Part shown: positions 42,707 through 52,350 of the stretch, one piece after another
Layout: each line of letters starts with the position of its first letter
How positions within the stretch are numbered: the stretch's first letter is position 1
Assembly (NCBI GenBank): GCA_910586485.1
Contig: CAJUIA010000014.1
Span: forward strand, 38,914-102,913
DNA length: 64,000 nt
Direction: 5' to 3'
Origin: an uncultured Acetatifactor sp.
GTDB taxonomy: Bacteria; Bacillota; Clostridia; Lachnospirales; Lachnospiraceae
Position numbers and translations under genes: made by a program
Notes under the pieces: generated by a model
What the model saw: only the letters and a program-made list of their open reading frames with translations
What the model was told of the DNA's origin: nothing
The model's database searches: none

Positions 42707-43782
42707 TGTCGGTATGCTGCCTGCAGAATGGGAAGCCCATGCTGGATACGAACGGGGAGGTGATTCATGCCCACGGAGGGAGCCTGCACTACGAAAACGG
42801 CATTTGGTACTGGTATGGAGAGAACAAAAAATATACCGATGGAAAGAACGGTATTTGGACATGGGGAATTTCCTGTTATTCCTCGGCGGATCTATGCCAT
42901 TGGAAAAATGAAGGGCTGATCATCCCCCCTGAAACGGAGAATCCTTCTTCCAGCCTGCACCCGTCCCGCCCAGTAGACCGTCCACACATCCTGTACTGCC
43001 AGGCAAGCGGAAAATATGTCTGCTGGCTGAAGCTGAGCGGTGTGGACGCATATTTCACCGTCTTGTCGGCGGATCATTTCCTTGGGCCATATTGCATAGA
43101 AAGAGACCATGTGCGTCCCTTCGGAACCAAGGTCGGCGACTTCGACCTGTGGCAGGACGAAAACGGGAGGGGTTACCTGTTTTTTGAGCATGACCATAAC
43201 GGATTGATAGCCGCACACCTTTCCCCAGATTATCTGGATGTGGAGGCCCCGTATCGTGATAACTATGTTGGCTTAAAGCCTCCACTGACGCGTGAAGGCG
43301 TCACACATTTTACCCACGGGGGAAAGCATTATCTTCTGACCAGCGGGATGACGGGCTATGTCCCGAATGAAAGTGAAATTGCGGTGAGCGATGATCCGCT
43401 GGGTCCCTATATCATCATCGGGAATCCCCACAGGGGAGACGACAGCGGGGTCTCCTATAACAGCCAGGTTTCCGACATCGTTGCCTGTCCGGGACATCCA
43501 GGCGTCTTCATTACATTGGCAGACCGTTGAATTCCCAGCCTTAATCTGACCGCAAAGGAAAGCGAACGCATCCGTCGGGGACAGACCGCACTGCTGGAAC
43601 GCCGCTGGTGGGGGCATATCAGGGATATGGTCAATTTGAGCCGGTATCCATGGGATTGCGGAAAGGTGAACACATCACTGGCGACATATGTATGGCTTCC
43701 TTTGACATTTGAAGAGGGAAAGCCCGTAATACACTGTATGGATACATGGAATATCGGGAAATTTGGAGGAGAAGCAGAATGA
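42706..43782 (+). pseudogene. GH43-like glycosidase interrupted by an in-frame TGA
   Basis: From ATG 42706 the frame reads 274 codons to TGA at 43528-43530, then stays open for 83 more codons to TGA 43780-43782. The downstream part still looks like the family's ending (ATYVWLPLTFEEGKPVIH, MDTWNIGKFGGE). The upstream part has ANGEVIHAHGGSLHYENGIW-like, YWYGENK and KVGDFDLWQDENGRGYLFFE, as in five-bladed GH43 relatives. The sequence ADR-stop-IPSL suggests a former Trp codon (TGG to TGA). Gene order and coupling with GH78 (ATGA overlap at 43779) are intact, so the loss looks recent; a sequencing error is possible. Confidence 0.8.
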
Positions 43783-46334
43783 AAGCAATTCGGTTAAGAA
43801 CAGAATATCTGAAAGCCCCCATCGGGATAGATATGGACAAACCCAGGCTGTTCTGGAACTGCGAGGGCGGCGAAAAACAGACCGCCTACCAGATCGTCGC
43901 ATCTGATGATGTAGGAAATCCGCTCTGGGACAGCGGAAAAGTGGAGAGCGGCTCCATGCGGGCAGAGTTTGGCGTGGCGGTGCCGCCGAAAACCAAAGCG
44001 ATCTGGCGCGTCCGGCTGTGGGACGAGAACGACGAAGCAGGGGACTGGGAGGAAGCCTCTTTTGAAACCGGGTTTCCCAAAGGAGAGTCCTGGGCGGCGC
44101 AGTGGATCACCGGAAATTACAGGGTGAACAGGAAGCGGCGCTATCCCGTGGACTGCTTCCGCAAGCAATTCTCCGCTGACCATGTCAAAAAGGCCAGGCT
44201 GTATATCACGGCCTGCGGCCTGTATGAGGCGAAACTGAACGGTGAACGGGTGGGCAATTTCATTCTGGCTCCCGGCATCACCGACTACCGCAGGCGGGTG
44301 CAGTACCAGACCTATGATGTGACCGGTCTGCTAAAGGATGGCGGGAACGTCCTGACCGTGCAGCTTGCCGATGGCTGGTACCGGGGAAGCTGCGGGGCCT
44401 GGGGCCTCAAAAACCAGTACGGAACGGAAACAAAGCTGCTGGCACGGCTTGAAATCACACATACGGACGGCTCCGTGCAGACCGTTGTCACCGATGAAAG
44501 CTGGGATTGGTCAAACGACGGCCCCATCCGCTTTGCGGACAACAAGGACGGCGAAGTATTCGATTCAAGGATGGCTCCGACCTATGGCGGCAGGGCGAAG
44601 GGCACCTCACACAATGTGATCCCCACTGCATCGAACAACGTTCCAGTGACCGAGCACGAACGGCTTCCTGCCCGGCTCGTGAAAACCCCTGCCGGGAAAA
44701 TGGTGCTGGACTTCGGGCAGAACATTGCGGGTTATGTGGAGTTTTCGGTGGCCGCGAAAGCGGGACAGCGCATACGCCTTTGCTTCGGGGAAATGCTGGA
44801 CGAGAACGGCGAGTTTACCCAGAAGAACATCCAGTGCCCCAATAAGAAGATCACCACTCCCTTGCAGCAGGTGGAATACTTCTGCAAGGAGGGGGAGAAC
44901 CATTACAAGACTACCTTTGCCATCTTCGGCTTCCAGTATGTTCTGGTGGAGACCGATGTGCCGTATGCGGCGGAGGACTTCACCGCCATCGCCGTGTATT
45001 CCGACATGGAGCGCACGGGTTGGTTTGAAAGCTCCAACGAACTGCTCAATCGGTTTTTTGACTGCACGCTCTGGAGCACGAAAAATAACCATGCCGACCT
45101 GCCCACCGATTGTCCCACACGGGAGCGCCACGGCTGGGCCGGGGATGCACAGATTTTTTGCCAGACCGCCGCGTATCTCTTTGACTATGCCGCTTTTGCG
45201 CGAAAATATGAGCGGGATCTGACAGACGCCCAGCGCGGAAACGGCTGTTTTACCCAGATTGCCCCCGTGGGCGGAGTGGACCGCTACATGAATACCATGG
45301 ACGGCTCTCCGGGGTGGTCCGATGCCGGGGTGTTCATTCCCTATGACATTTACAGGCGGTATGGGGACAGGAGTATTCTGGAGGACAATTACGGCGCAAT
45401 GTGCCGGTTCGCCCGGTATAAAATCCGCACATTGGGAAAACATTACCTGACCTCCGCCCCTACGGGCATAGAATGGAAGTACCGAAAACATATCTCCAAT
45501 TACGGGCAATCCTACGGAGAGTGGGCGGAGCCTGCGGATGTGAATGATTTTCGGATCTCCGATTTTGTCTCTCCCCACCCGGAGGAAACGACCGCCTACA
45601 TCGTCTTGCTCATGGATCGTATGGCGGAAATCGCCCGAACTCTTGGAAAAACTGCCGACGCAGAGGAATTTGAAAAGACGGCAGAGCAAGTCCGGATGGG
45701 TTATCAGGCTCTGGTACGCTCCAAAAAGCATACGCTGGACACCGATCGACAGGCGAAGCTTGTGCGACCGCTGTATATGAACCTATTAGATGAGGTGCAG
45801 ACCAGTTACGCAAAAAATCGCCTGCTTCAAGCGCTGGATAATTACAACTGGAGGCTCGGCACGGGCTTTCTCTCTACGCCCCTGATTCTATATGTGCTCT
45901 CAGATATGGATATCGCCTATGCCTACCGCCTGTTGGAAAACGAGGCGCTTCCCGGCTGGCTGTGTATGCCGAAGAAAGGGGCGACAACCATCTGGGAAAA
46001 CTGGGAGGGGAAGGAAACAGAAAAACCGGCCAGCCTGAACCACTATTCCAAGGGCGCAGTCTGCCAATGGCTCTTTGACACGATGTGCGGGATAAAGATT
46101 GCCGGAGAAAACCGCTTTACCGTCACTCCGCAGCCAGGGGGGCATTTCACTTATGCCAAGGCAATTTATAACAGTATCTACGGCAAGGTGGAAAGCGGCT
46201 GGACAAAAGAGGGGGATACCATCACCTATACGGTCGTGGTTCCGCCCAACTGCCTGGCAAGGGTGCTGTTGCCTGACGGAAGTTCACGGGAACAGAAGCC
46301 GGGAAAGCAGACATACCGAATCGGGAGGTGTTGA
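43779..46334 (+). CDS. GH78 alpha-L-rhamnosidase, cytoplasmic
   Basis: An 851-residue enzyme without a signal peptide. N-terminal beta domains include RTEYLKAPIGIDMDKPRLFW and LYITACGLYEAKLNGERVG with GWYRGSCG. The alpha/alpha-barrel has the family block LPTDCPTRERHGWAGDAQ (about residue 445) containing acidic catalytic candidates. A late motif is ATTIWENWEG and the end is a beta-sandwich. It cleaves alpha-rhamnose from rhamnogalacturonan or flavonoid glycosides. The start ATG 43779 overlaps the stop of the broken GH43 frame, which decides the start. Confidence 0.92.
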   Translation: MKAIRLRTEYLKAPIGIDMDKPRLFWNCEGGEKQTAYQIVASDDVGNPLWDSGKVESGSMRAEFGVAVPPKTKAIWRVRLWDENDEAGDWEEASFETGFPKGESWAAQWITGNYRVNRKRRYPVDCFRKQFSADHVKKARLYITACGLYEAKLNGERVGNFILAPGITDYRRRVQYQTYDVTGLLKDGGNVLTVQLADGWYRGSCGAWGLKNQYGTETKLLARLEITHTDGSVQTVVTDESWDWSNDGPIRFADNKDGEVFDSRMAPTYGGRAKGTSHNVIPTASNNVPVTEHERLPARLVKTPAGKMVLDFGQNIAGYVEFSVAAKAGQRIRLCFGEMLDENGEFTQKNIQCPNKKITTPLQQVEYFCKEGENHYKTTFAIFGFQYVLVETDVPYAAEDFTAIAVYSDMERTGWFESSNELLNRFFDCTLWSTKNNHADLPTDCPTRERHGWAGDAQIFCQTAAYLFDYAAFARKYERDLTDAQRGNGCFTQIAPVGGVDRYMNTMDGSPGWSDAGVFIPYDIYRRYGDRSILEDNYGAMCRFARYKIRTLGKHYLTSAPTGIEWKYRKHISNYGQSYGEWAEPADVNDFRISDFVSPHPEETTAYIVLLMDRMAEIARTLGKTADAEEFEKTAEQVRMGYQALVRSKKHTLDTDRQAKLVRPLYMNLLDEVQTSYAKNRLLQALDNYNWRLGTGFLSTPLILYVLSDMDIAYAYRLLENEALPGWLCMPKKGATTIWENWEGKETEKPASLNHYSKGAVCQWLFDTMCGIKIAGENRFTVTPQPGGHFTYAKAIYNSIYGKVESGWTKEGDTITYTVVVPPNCLARVLLPDGSSREQKPGKQTYRIGRC

Positions 46335-46336
46335 TT

Positions 46337-47272
46337 ATGAGCATGATGCACAGTATTGTATTTTCCATGTGTAAACGTGGAAAACGGTTGTATTCGCCGG
46401 GCGTACCCCAGGACTATGTGGCAAGCCGCGCCGACGAGGTACGGCAGAACCGTTTTGTGCCGATACCAAAATCGGTCTGCATCCGGGAAACTACCATGAA
46501 CGGTGTCCGGACAGAACTGCTGAGCAATTCCCGAAATCCGAAGGACAGAGTGATCCTCTATCTCCACGGCGGCTTTGTGGTAGGGAGCACGAAAACGCGG
46601 CGCATGTTTACCACCTATATTGTGGGCAAAATGGGGTACAATGTCGTTGCGCCGGAGTATCGCCTGGCACCGGAATATCCCTTTCCGGCTGCGCCCACAG
46701 ATTGTCTGGCGGTCTATCAGGCTTTGCTTTCGGAATACGCTCCGAACAGGATTGCCCTCATCGGAGAGAGCGCCGGAGGCAATCTGGTACTCTCCACCTT
46801 GCTGCAGATCAATGCATTGGGACTTGCCATGCCGGCGATTGCCCTGTGCTTGTCTCCTTGCGTCCAATTTGACCGGATTTTGCCAAGCTATACGCAGAAT
46901 CAGGAAACCGAAGCTATGGTGGATCATTTGTCCGAAGAGGTTTGCGCCGCATATCTGTGTTCCGGGAAAGCAGAGGATCTCCGCAATCCGCTGGCGGCTC
47001 CCTTTTATGGAGACTTCACGGGCTGTCCTCCGATTTGCCTGTGGGCGTCGGAATCAGAGGTGCTGCGCGATGACAGCGTGATTCTTTATGAGAAGCTGAC
47101 GGAAGCGGGACATCCCTGCAGCCTGTATCTGCGGGATGGTATGATACACACCTGGCCGATTATTCCCTATATCCCGGAAGCCAAAAAGGACCTGAAGCTT
47201 GTAAAAGAATGTATAGATCAGGCGATGGACGGCAGCTTTTGCGCAGAAACCAAACCGATTCGTTTGTCATAG
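46337..47272 (+). CDS. Alpha/beta-hydrolase esterase (acetyl-esterase type)
   Basis: A 311-residue HSL-type hydrolase from ATG 46337 with GGGAGGTG 8 bases upstream. The oxyanion motif is LYLHGGFVVGS, the nucleophile lies in GESAGGNLV, and the likely Asp and His are near CLWASESEVLRDDS and RDGMIHTWPI. No signal peptide. After a rhamnosidase it could remove acetyl groups from pectin-derived oligosaccharides; the ester is not proven. A relic of a rhamnulose-1-phosphate aldolase follows. Confidence 0.85.
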   Translation: MSMMHSIVFSMCKRGKRLYSPGVPQDYVASRADEVRQNRFVPIPKSVCIRETTMNGVRTELLSNSRNPKDRVILYLHGGFVVGSTKTRRMFTTYIVGKMGYNVVAPEYRLAPEYPFPAAPTDCLAVYQALLSEYAPNRIALIGESAGGNLVLSTLLQINALGLAMPAIALCLSPCVQFDRILPSYTQNQETEAMVDHLSEEVCAAYLCSGKAEDLRNPLAAPFYGDFTGCPPICLWASESEVLRDDSVILYEKLTEAGHPCSLYLRDGMIHTWPIIPYIPEAKKDLKLVKECIDQAMDGSFCAETKPIRLS

Positions 47273-47336
47273 CGCGTGAGATGTCAATGTGGTTCAGGCC
47301 TTTAGCGCCGGAACGCATACACTCAGGGGGTAGAAA

Positions 47337-47498
47337 ATGGACGAAACCTTCGGCCTGATCGAAACTGTGGAAAAAGCGGCGCAGATTTATATGCTCACCG
47401 CTCACCTGCCGAGAGTCAACACAATCCGGGATGAACAAATGTAGGAATTAGCGGAGCATTTCGGAGTCCATTATCGTACTGGTTTTTTAAATGTATAA
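47337..47498 (+). pseudogene. rhaD: 3' relic of a rhamnulose-1-phosphate aldolase gene
   Basis: From 47337 the frame encodes MDETFGLIETVEKAAQIYM, recalling the C-terminal part of RhaD (AFGLIETAEKAAEI-like), then TAG at 47442-47444. The same frame continues as ELAEHFGVHYRTGFLNV to TAA 47496-47498, which resembles the RhaD end. Upstream of 47337 the frame already has a stop and no RhaD body. Only the last 50 or so codons survive, with a stop inside. The identification is by eye from a short piece but fits the rhamnosidase neighbourhood. Confidence 0.5.
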
Positions 47499-48404
47499 CT
47501 CGTGGATACCGCTCCTGCTTAGTTCCTTCCTCATCTTACCCAACGTACGGCGGTAGGTTTTGTCTGCGGTATCGGGGGAAGCCAGACCGTGGTCAATGGC
47601 AATATCTATGAATGCCTCTTTCGGACGAGGCTTTCTTTTGGGTTTGCCATCCCCGTCCAAATCGTTTCCGTCGTAATACTCGGTGGAATAGCACTCCATA
47701 CAAAAACCGAGATGTGCCGCCACCATAGCCCGTTCACGGTAATTCAGGCTTTCAAACGCCGCCATTATCGCTTCGGTACGCTCCAGCCGGAAAAACAGCC
47801 TGTCCGGTTCGGAGGAACTGTCACAGGCCACTTCCTCCCGACTCTCCTCGCCGTCCTCGTCAGCATATTGGCGGTAGTAGTCCACGAACTGCATATTCCG
47901 CGTCCCGGAACGGATAATCGCGGCGGCGTCTTCTCTGCTCGTCCCAATTTCAGCAGCAACCTTTTCCATCGTGGTATCGTCCGATTTCCCGCCGTATTCA
48001 CGGAACAGCCGCATGGCTTTCCGCAGCCGCAGATATTCATCGCTACTCTGTACCGTAAAGCCCGTCCGCATGGTGCGGATATAATCGTGTACCTCCCGCA
48101 TGGCGGCGTATTCCTTATACACGATGAAGGGAACCCCACGGTCAGGGTTGTAATCCCGCAGGGCGTTCAGCATACCGGTAATATACGCCTGCTTGATGTC
48201 CGAAAAATGGCCTTACATCGCATAATCCTGAACGGCCGCCATCGCCTTGCCGTTGACGGTGCGCTCATAGTAGTGGAGAAACCAGGCGATATATTTATCC
48301 TCCTTCTCGACAAGGTAACGGAGGATATAGTTCTGCAAATCGTTCTCCTTCGGCGGCGCCGGCGTCAGACGATAGGTTTGCAGTTCCTTTTCCCATTCCT
48401 TCAC
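47487..48404 (-). pseudogene. Sigma-70-like factor gene with in-frame TAA
   Basis: Minus-strand frame from GTG at 48404 (AAGGAGG 8 bases upstream). After about 63 codons (ending VNGKAMAAVQDYAM) a TAA at 48213-48215 interrupts, but the same frame continues as GHFSDIKQAYITGMLNALRD through sigma region-2-like (YNPDRGVPFIVYKEYAAMRE), region-3-like and region-4-like parts to 47487. AAA to TAA would explain it. Intact relatives are common on Lachnospiraceae integrative elements, where they are thought to control element genes. Internal restart at a later ATG could give a shortened protein. Confidence 0.75.
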
Positions 48405-48434
48405 GGCAACCACCTCCTTCGTGCGCCAACAGGA

Positions 48435-49559
48435 TTATTTCAGCCTCTTATCTGCTTTGGCGTAGAGCCGTTCACGGCTCATATCTAAAATATATTGTTT
48501 GCTCGCATATCCGGCATCCTGCTGGGCTTTCTGCTTGTATTCCTTTGCCAAGGCCTGCACCGCTTTTGCGAATTCCTCCGTGATGGTCTTTCTGCCTTTC
48601 TCGGTACGGATTGCGGCGCATCGACGGTTGTAAAGATCCACAACGGGATTAGCGGCGGCAAGCTCCTTGCGGTTGACGCTGGCGGCGTATTTCCGGCAGG
48701 TAACCTTCTTGCCTCTTACCTCATAGGGAGAAATTCCATTGCAGTATTTCTGCTTTCGGGCGGAGGTCATCAGGAAATACCTTTTACAGATACCGCACCG
48801 CCTCGGATAATGCCCATAGTGCAAACCTTCAAAAAAATCAGTTATGATGAAGCTGTAATAGCGGTCAAAGTACAGCCTGCGGGCGACCACAAAAGCGGAG
48901 CTTTTGGCGTTTTTCCGCTGGGGTATATATTCCGTTTTGGAGACAAACGGCGTTTTCCCAAATACCTCCAGGGCGATGGGCAACAGGTGTTCCTCGTCGA
49001 AGCGGGAGGCTTCCTCTACCCGGTCTGCAAACACAGTCAACTGCCTGTGCGCCTTCTGCATATCTTCGGATATGGCGTTGTAAAAGGCAAGGGTATCGGC
49101 AATCTCCGCAATCAGCGCATTCGCTTCCCTGAAAAACGCTTCGTCGTATTCCTTCGGAAGAAAGCCCAAATTCAGTTCATCCTGATCCCTGCTCTCTACG
49201 GCGGAACGGCAGACAAAAAAGCGGGTGATTGTCTCTGCGTTCTGTTCGGAAAACAGTTCGGCTATCCTGCTGCGCTCGGCGGCTATATCCAGTGCGCCAA
49301 AGGGCTTGAGGTTAGGCAGAGTATCGAGGATATACCCGATTTCCGTCCCCGCCATGGCAAAATCGTCATGGTTCAAATATCCTGCGGGCAGCTGCTCTGC
49401 GGCGTTCCATCCGTGCCGCTTATAGACGCTGAGCCTTGCGGCGGTATCGTTTTTGTAATACTGATTCAGCAGATGGACGGCATAAGCGCCCGCCGCATAG
49501 GTCTTGTCGCCTGTCCGCACTCTGCCGTCACGGTAGTCGGCTGTTAAAAATGGATTCAT
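48435..49559 (-). CDS. DUF6076-like mobile-element protein
   Basis: A 374-residue soluble protein, start ATG 49559 behind GGAGGGGAAG. The C-terminal half has a zinc-finger-like cluster (YPRRCGICKRYFLMTS, then KQKYCNG and VTCRKYAA) followed by a long helix. I recall this family (DUF6076) beside sigma-like genes on gut Clostridia elements. It may bind nucleic acid through the Cys cluster; no function is established. It is co-directed with the sigma-like pseudogene 30 bases downstream. Confidence 0.65.
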   Translation of the reverse strand: MNPFLTADYRDGRVRTGDKTYAAGAYAVHLLNQYYKNDTAARLSVYKRHGWNAAEQLPAGYLNHDDFAMAGTEIGYILDTLPNLKPFGALDIAAERSRIAELFSEQNAETITRFFVCRSAVESRDQDELNLGFLPKEYDEAFFREANALIAEIADTLAFYNAISEDMQKAHRQLTVFADRVEEASRFDEEHLLPIALEVFGKTPFVSKTEYIPQRKNAKSSAFVVARRLYFDRYYSFIITDFFEGLHYGHYPRRCGICKRYFLMTSARKQKYCNGISPYEVRGKKVTCRKYAASVNRKELAAANPVVDLYNRRCAAIRTEKGRKTITEEFAKAVQALAKEYKQKAQQDAGYASKQYILDMSRERLYAKADKRLK

Positions 49560-49791
49560 AGCTTCCCCTCCGCACCAATAAATCACCTGAAACTTTTCAG
49601 TATATTTTTTCTGCGGTCATAGTTTCTGACACCTTTGTTTTCACCCATTATACCATAAAAGCAACGGAATTACAACAATTTTCGATTGTTGCGCTTTTCG
49701 TTTTTTGACTGTTACGATATTCCATTTGATTTTTGACTTTTCCTACATTCTATTAGGTGAGGGAGCGAAAGACCTCACAAATACAGGGCGC

Positions 49792-49818
49792 AGCCGTCGG
49801 GAAACCGGCGGCTTTTTT
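49792..49818 (+). terminator. Terminator upstream of the Cys-rich VLP gene
   Basis: AGCCGTCGG (49792-49800) and CCGGCGGCT (49805-49813) with a T run. In the leader of a gene it may act as an attenuator. The remaining gap from 49560 shows only AT-rich promoter-like TTGACT elements (49705, 49733) without a convincing -10. Confidence 0.7.
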
Positions 49819-49851
49819 GCTGTCCGGAAACGGAAGGAGGAAAAGCCAGTG

Positions 49852-50079
49852 ATGAGAATCACGCCAAAGCAGGCGGGCAAGGTACGCCGCCTTGTTAAAA
49901 CGCTTTGCGCCAACTGCGACAGAGACGGAAATTGTCTCCTGCTGGACGACGGAGAAGCGCACCGCTGCGTGCAGCTTATCTCTGTCTACGGGATTTACTG
50001 CAATTACTTCAAAGAAGCGGTGCTGCCCGCCGACAGGGAACTGTACGAAGAAATCCAAAAATACAACAAACAGAAATGA
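49852..50079 (+). CDS. Cys-rich VLP protein
   Basis: A 75-residue protein matching the Cys_rich_VLP family (PF14194) found on conjugative and mobilizable elements of Firmicutes: MRITPKQAGKVRRLVKTLC, CANCDRDGNCLLLDDGE, CVQLISVYGIYCNYFKEAVLP. The five cysteines likely hold a zinc. ATG 49852 has AAGGAGGAAAA upstream. It precedes the ParM-like gene by 19 bases. Confidence 0.85.
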   Translation: MRITPKQAGKVRRLVKTLCANCDRDGNCLLLDDGEAHRCVQLISVYGIYCNYFKEAVLPADRELYEEIQKYNKQK

Positions 50080-50098
50080 GAAAAGGAGAGATTTTGCT

Positions 50099-51025
50099 AT
50101 GAGAAAAATCAATGAAACAGTTATTATCGGCATCGACCACGGGTATGGGAATATGAAAACGGCGAACTGCTGCTTTCAGACCGGCGTAATAAAAAGCGAT
50201 ACCGAACCCACCTTTATCAGCGACCTGCTCGTATGGAATGACAAGTATTATTCCATCGGCGTCGGCCATAAGGAATTTACGGCGGACAAGTTCAGGGACG
50301 AGGATTACTATGTTCTTACCCTTGCCGCTATTGCAAGAGAACTCAGACGGGAGCGTATTGCGGAGGCGAAGGTGTTTATTGCCGCAGGCCTGCCGCTGAC
50401 CTGGGTAAGCGAGCAGAAGACGGATTTCAAGAACTATCTGCTTCAGCACGGTGATGTGTCTTATACTTTCCGAAACACGGACTATCACATTCAGATCGTC
50501 GGCGCTGAAATCTATCCGCAGGGCTTTGCCGCCGTTGCCGAAAAGCTCGGTGAATTTCATGGCGTGAATATGCTCTGCGATATCGGCAACGGCACGATGA
50601 ACCTGCTTCGGATTGTAAATAGAAAACCTGACGCACAGCGTATGTTTACCGAGAAGTACGGCACGCATCAGTGCGCTTTGCTTATCCGTGAGCAGATGAT
50701 GAAGGTTCACCACGCCGCCCTTGACGATACCATCATTACCGAGATCTTGAAGAAAGGCACGGCAGATATTGACGGGCAGTATCTGGCTACGGTTATCAAG
50801 ACCGCAAAGGAGTACACTGCCGGTATCTTCCGCCGCCTGCGGGGACACGAATACGATCCGAAACTGATGAAGCTCTATGTGGTCGGTGGCGGTGGCTGCC
50901 TGATCCGCAACTTTGCAGATTACGATGATAACAGAGTTATCATCAACGCGGATATTTGCGCCACTGCAAAAGGCTATGAGTATATGGCGCTCGTTACCCT
51001 GAGCCGGAAAGGCGGTGCGGTATGA
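50099..51025 (+). CDS. parM: ParM/StbA-type actin-like segregation protein
   Basis: A 308-residue actin-fold ATPase. Phosphate-1 loop GIDHGYGNMKTANCC near residue 10, phosphate-2 loop LCDIGNGTMNLL near 165, and adenosine motif VVGGGGCLIRNF near 270. Such filaments push plasmid copies apart. Start ATG 50099. The stop overlaps the next gene's start by 4 bases (ATGA). An active partition system on an integrated element suggests a replicating circular stage or a plasmid ancestor. Confidence 0.88.
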   Translation: MRKINETVIIGIDHGYGNMKTANCCFQTGVIKSDTEPTFISDLLVWNDKYYSIGVGHKEFTADKFRDEDYYVLTLAAIARELRRERIAEAKVFIAAGLPLTWVSEQKTDFKNYLLQHGDVSYTFRNTDYHIQIVGAEIYPQGFAAVAEKLGEFHGVNMLCDIGNGTMNLLRIVNRKPDAQRMFTEKYGTHQCALLIREQMMKVHHAALDDTIITEILKKGTADIDGQYLATVIKTAKEYTAGIFRRLRGHEYDPKLMKLYVVGGGGCLIRNFADYDDNRVIINADICATAKGYEYMALVTLSRKGGAV

Positions 51026-51348
51026 GCGTTAAGAATGTAAAAATCCGCTTCAATCTGGATAAGGAAAATGACCGCAGGGCGTATGAGTATCTGCAAAACG
51101 CAGAGAAATCACACAGCAAGGCGGTCATTTCCGCTGTCTGCGGATTTATGGAACTTTCTGAAAGGACGACTGCCGAAGATGCTTTCCTTGAACGAGTTAT
51201 ATCCACTATCCGAGAGGAAATGGCAAAAATCAATCCGCTTGCGGGGCTTTTGCAGCTTGCGCAGACACTGCCTGCGCAAGAACCCGCCGAACAAGAAACC
51301 AGCGCCGAAACCGAAGAAGCAATGCTCGATTTCCTCGACAGCTTCTAA
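51022..51348 (+). CDS. ParR-like centromere-binding protein
   Basis: A 108-residue protein whose start overlaps the ParM stop. The N-terminal half resembles a ribbon-helix-helix (VKNVKIRFNLDKENDRRAYE, HSKAVISAVCGFMEL) and the acidic C-terminus (ETEEAMLDFLDSF) fits the ParM-contact tail of ParR. Family assignment rests on length, operon position and this layout. Confidence 0.72.
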   Translation: MSVKNVKIRFNLDKENDRRAYEYLQNAEKSHSKAVISAVCGFMELSERTTAEDAFLERVISTIREEMAKINPLAGLLQLAQTLPAQEPAEQETSAETEEAMLDFLDSF

Positions 51349-51523
51349 GGGGACACTTTTCCCTGATTTTGACGGCAGTGTGATGGCAATTTCAAAAGAA
51401 ATTGGCCCCACTATATTCGGTGGTTCCACAATTCTGCGATACTGACGGCACTCACGCAAAAAGAGACCCCATTGGCGCAGGAAAGTGGAACTTATCGGAA
51501 GATTTGCACCAGCGGAAAGATAT

Positions 51524-51679
51524 GAGGCCGCTCCCTCGCGGTGCAAGCCGCAGAGGACGGACAGATATCCCCTGCGGTGTGCGTCTCACACCGTAACAAG
51601 CAGGGAACTTGTGCGGCAAGTTCCAACCAAACAGTATGCGTTTCGCCTACTGTTTCCCTTTAGGGGCTTTGCGCCCCTA
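51524..51679 (+). other. Array of five short hairpins in the gap after parR
   Basis: The 430-base gap after the ParR-like gene contains successive hairpins: CCGC/GCGG (about 51524-51537), CGGTGTG/CACACCG (51575-51593), GGAACTTG/CAAGTTCC (51604-51624), AAACAGTA/TACTGTTT (51629-51655) and TAGGGGC/GCCCCTA (51661-51679). Tight spacing suggests an RNA structure, a partition or transfer site, or a replication signal. No gene was found in the gap. Confidence 0.55.
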
Positions 51680-51728
51680 ATACCCCTGCTATGCTTTTTG
51701 AATAAAAATCGAACTTTCGGAGAAACTA

Positions 51729-51757
51729 TTGACAATATAACGGTTAACCGATATAAT
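51729..51757 (+). promoter_or_regulatory. Consensus promoter with central operator for the toxin-antitoxin pair
   Basis: TTGACA (51729-51734), 17-base spacer and TATAAT (51752-51757) are both perfect. The spacer contains the palindrome CGGTTAACCG (51741-51750), ideally placed for repression by the helix-turn-helix product of the first gene. Confidence 0.85.
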
Positions 51758-51780
51758 ATACTGCAAGGTAGGTGATTTTA

Positions 51781-52350
51781 ATGATGATAAACGAAATTAT
51801 GGCAAACCGTAATATCTCAAAGTATAGATTATCCAAAAACAGCGGCATTCCCTATACAACGCTGACGGATATTTTAAGCGGCAAGGCACAGCTTGAAAAA
51901 TGCAGTGCTGAAACGGTGTATAAGCTGTCTAAAGAACTGAATATTACGATGGAAGATCTGCTTTCCCCGTATTTCGAAAAACGGTGCAGCTTTGAGTTGT
52001 ATAAGAGCAACGTATGTCATCGGTTAAAAGCGCTTGGCGATATTGATTTCATCATCGACACCTTGGAAAAAAATAAGATCCGTGAGTATTATAATCGAAA
52101 GTGGTATCCTGAAAGTTTTTATCTTCTTGCAATGCTTGATTATATCAGCCGCATTAACGAAGTGCCTATGTGCGAGGATTACAGTGATCTTCGCAGACAA
52201 TCTCTGCAAGACGTGCTCTACCCCTCAAGCATTATCGCAACGGCTGTTATGACCAACAGTGATGAAGCAAAGCAAAAGGCAAAGGCAGAGGCTATCCCTG
52301 AATTTATGCGATTTAATATCGTGGAAAGCGAGGTTCGAAATGTCGTCTGA
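51781..52350 (+). CDS. Helix-turn-helix antitoxin-type regulator
   Basis: A 189-residue protein from ATG 51781 with AAGGTAGGTG upstream. The N-terminal XRE helix-turn-helix is at about 1-60 (NEIMANRNISKYRLSKNSGI, TLTDILSGKAQLEKCSAETV). The C-terminal domain (about 65-189) is unrecognised (LLAMLDYISRINEVPMCEDY). It overlaps the nucleotidyltransferase gene by 11 bases. The pattern matches a toxin-antitoxin pair in which the HTH protein represses its own promoter through the spacer palindrome. Confidence 0.78.
   Translation: MMINEIMANRNISKYRLSKNSGIPYTTLTDILSGKAQLEKCSAETVYKLSKELNITMEDLLSPYFEKRCSFELYKSNVCHRLKALGDIDFIIDTLEKNKIREYYNRKWYPESFYLLAMLDYISRINEVPMCEDYSDLRRQSLQDVLYPSSIIATAVMTNSDEAKQKAKAEAIPEFMRFNIVESEVRNVV

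Noticed and set aside
43528..43530. TGA read as tryptophan (alternative code) in the GH43-like gene
   Set aside because: TGA ends many intact genes here and interruptions with TAA and TAG also occur, so a recoded genome is not supported.
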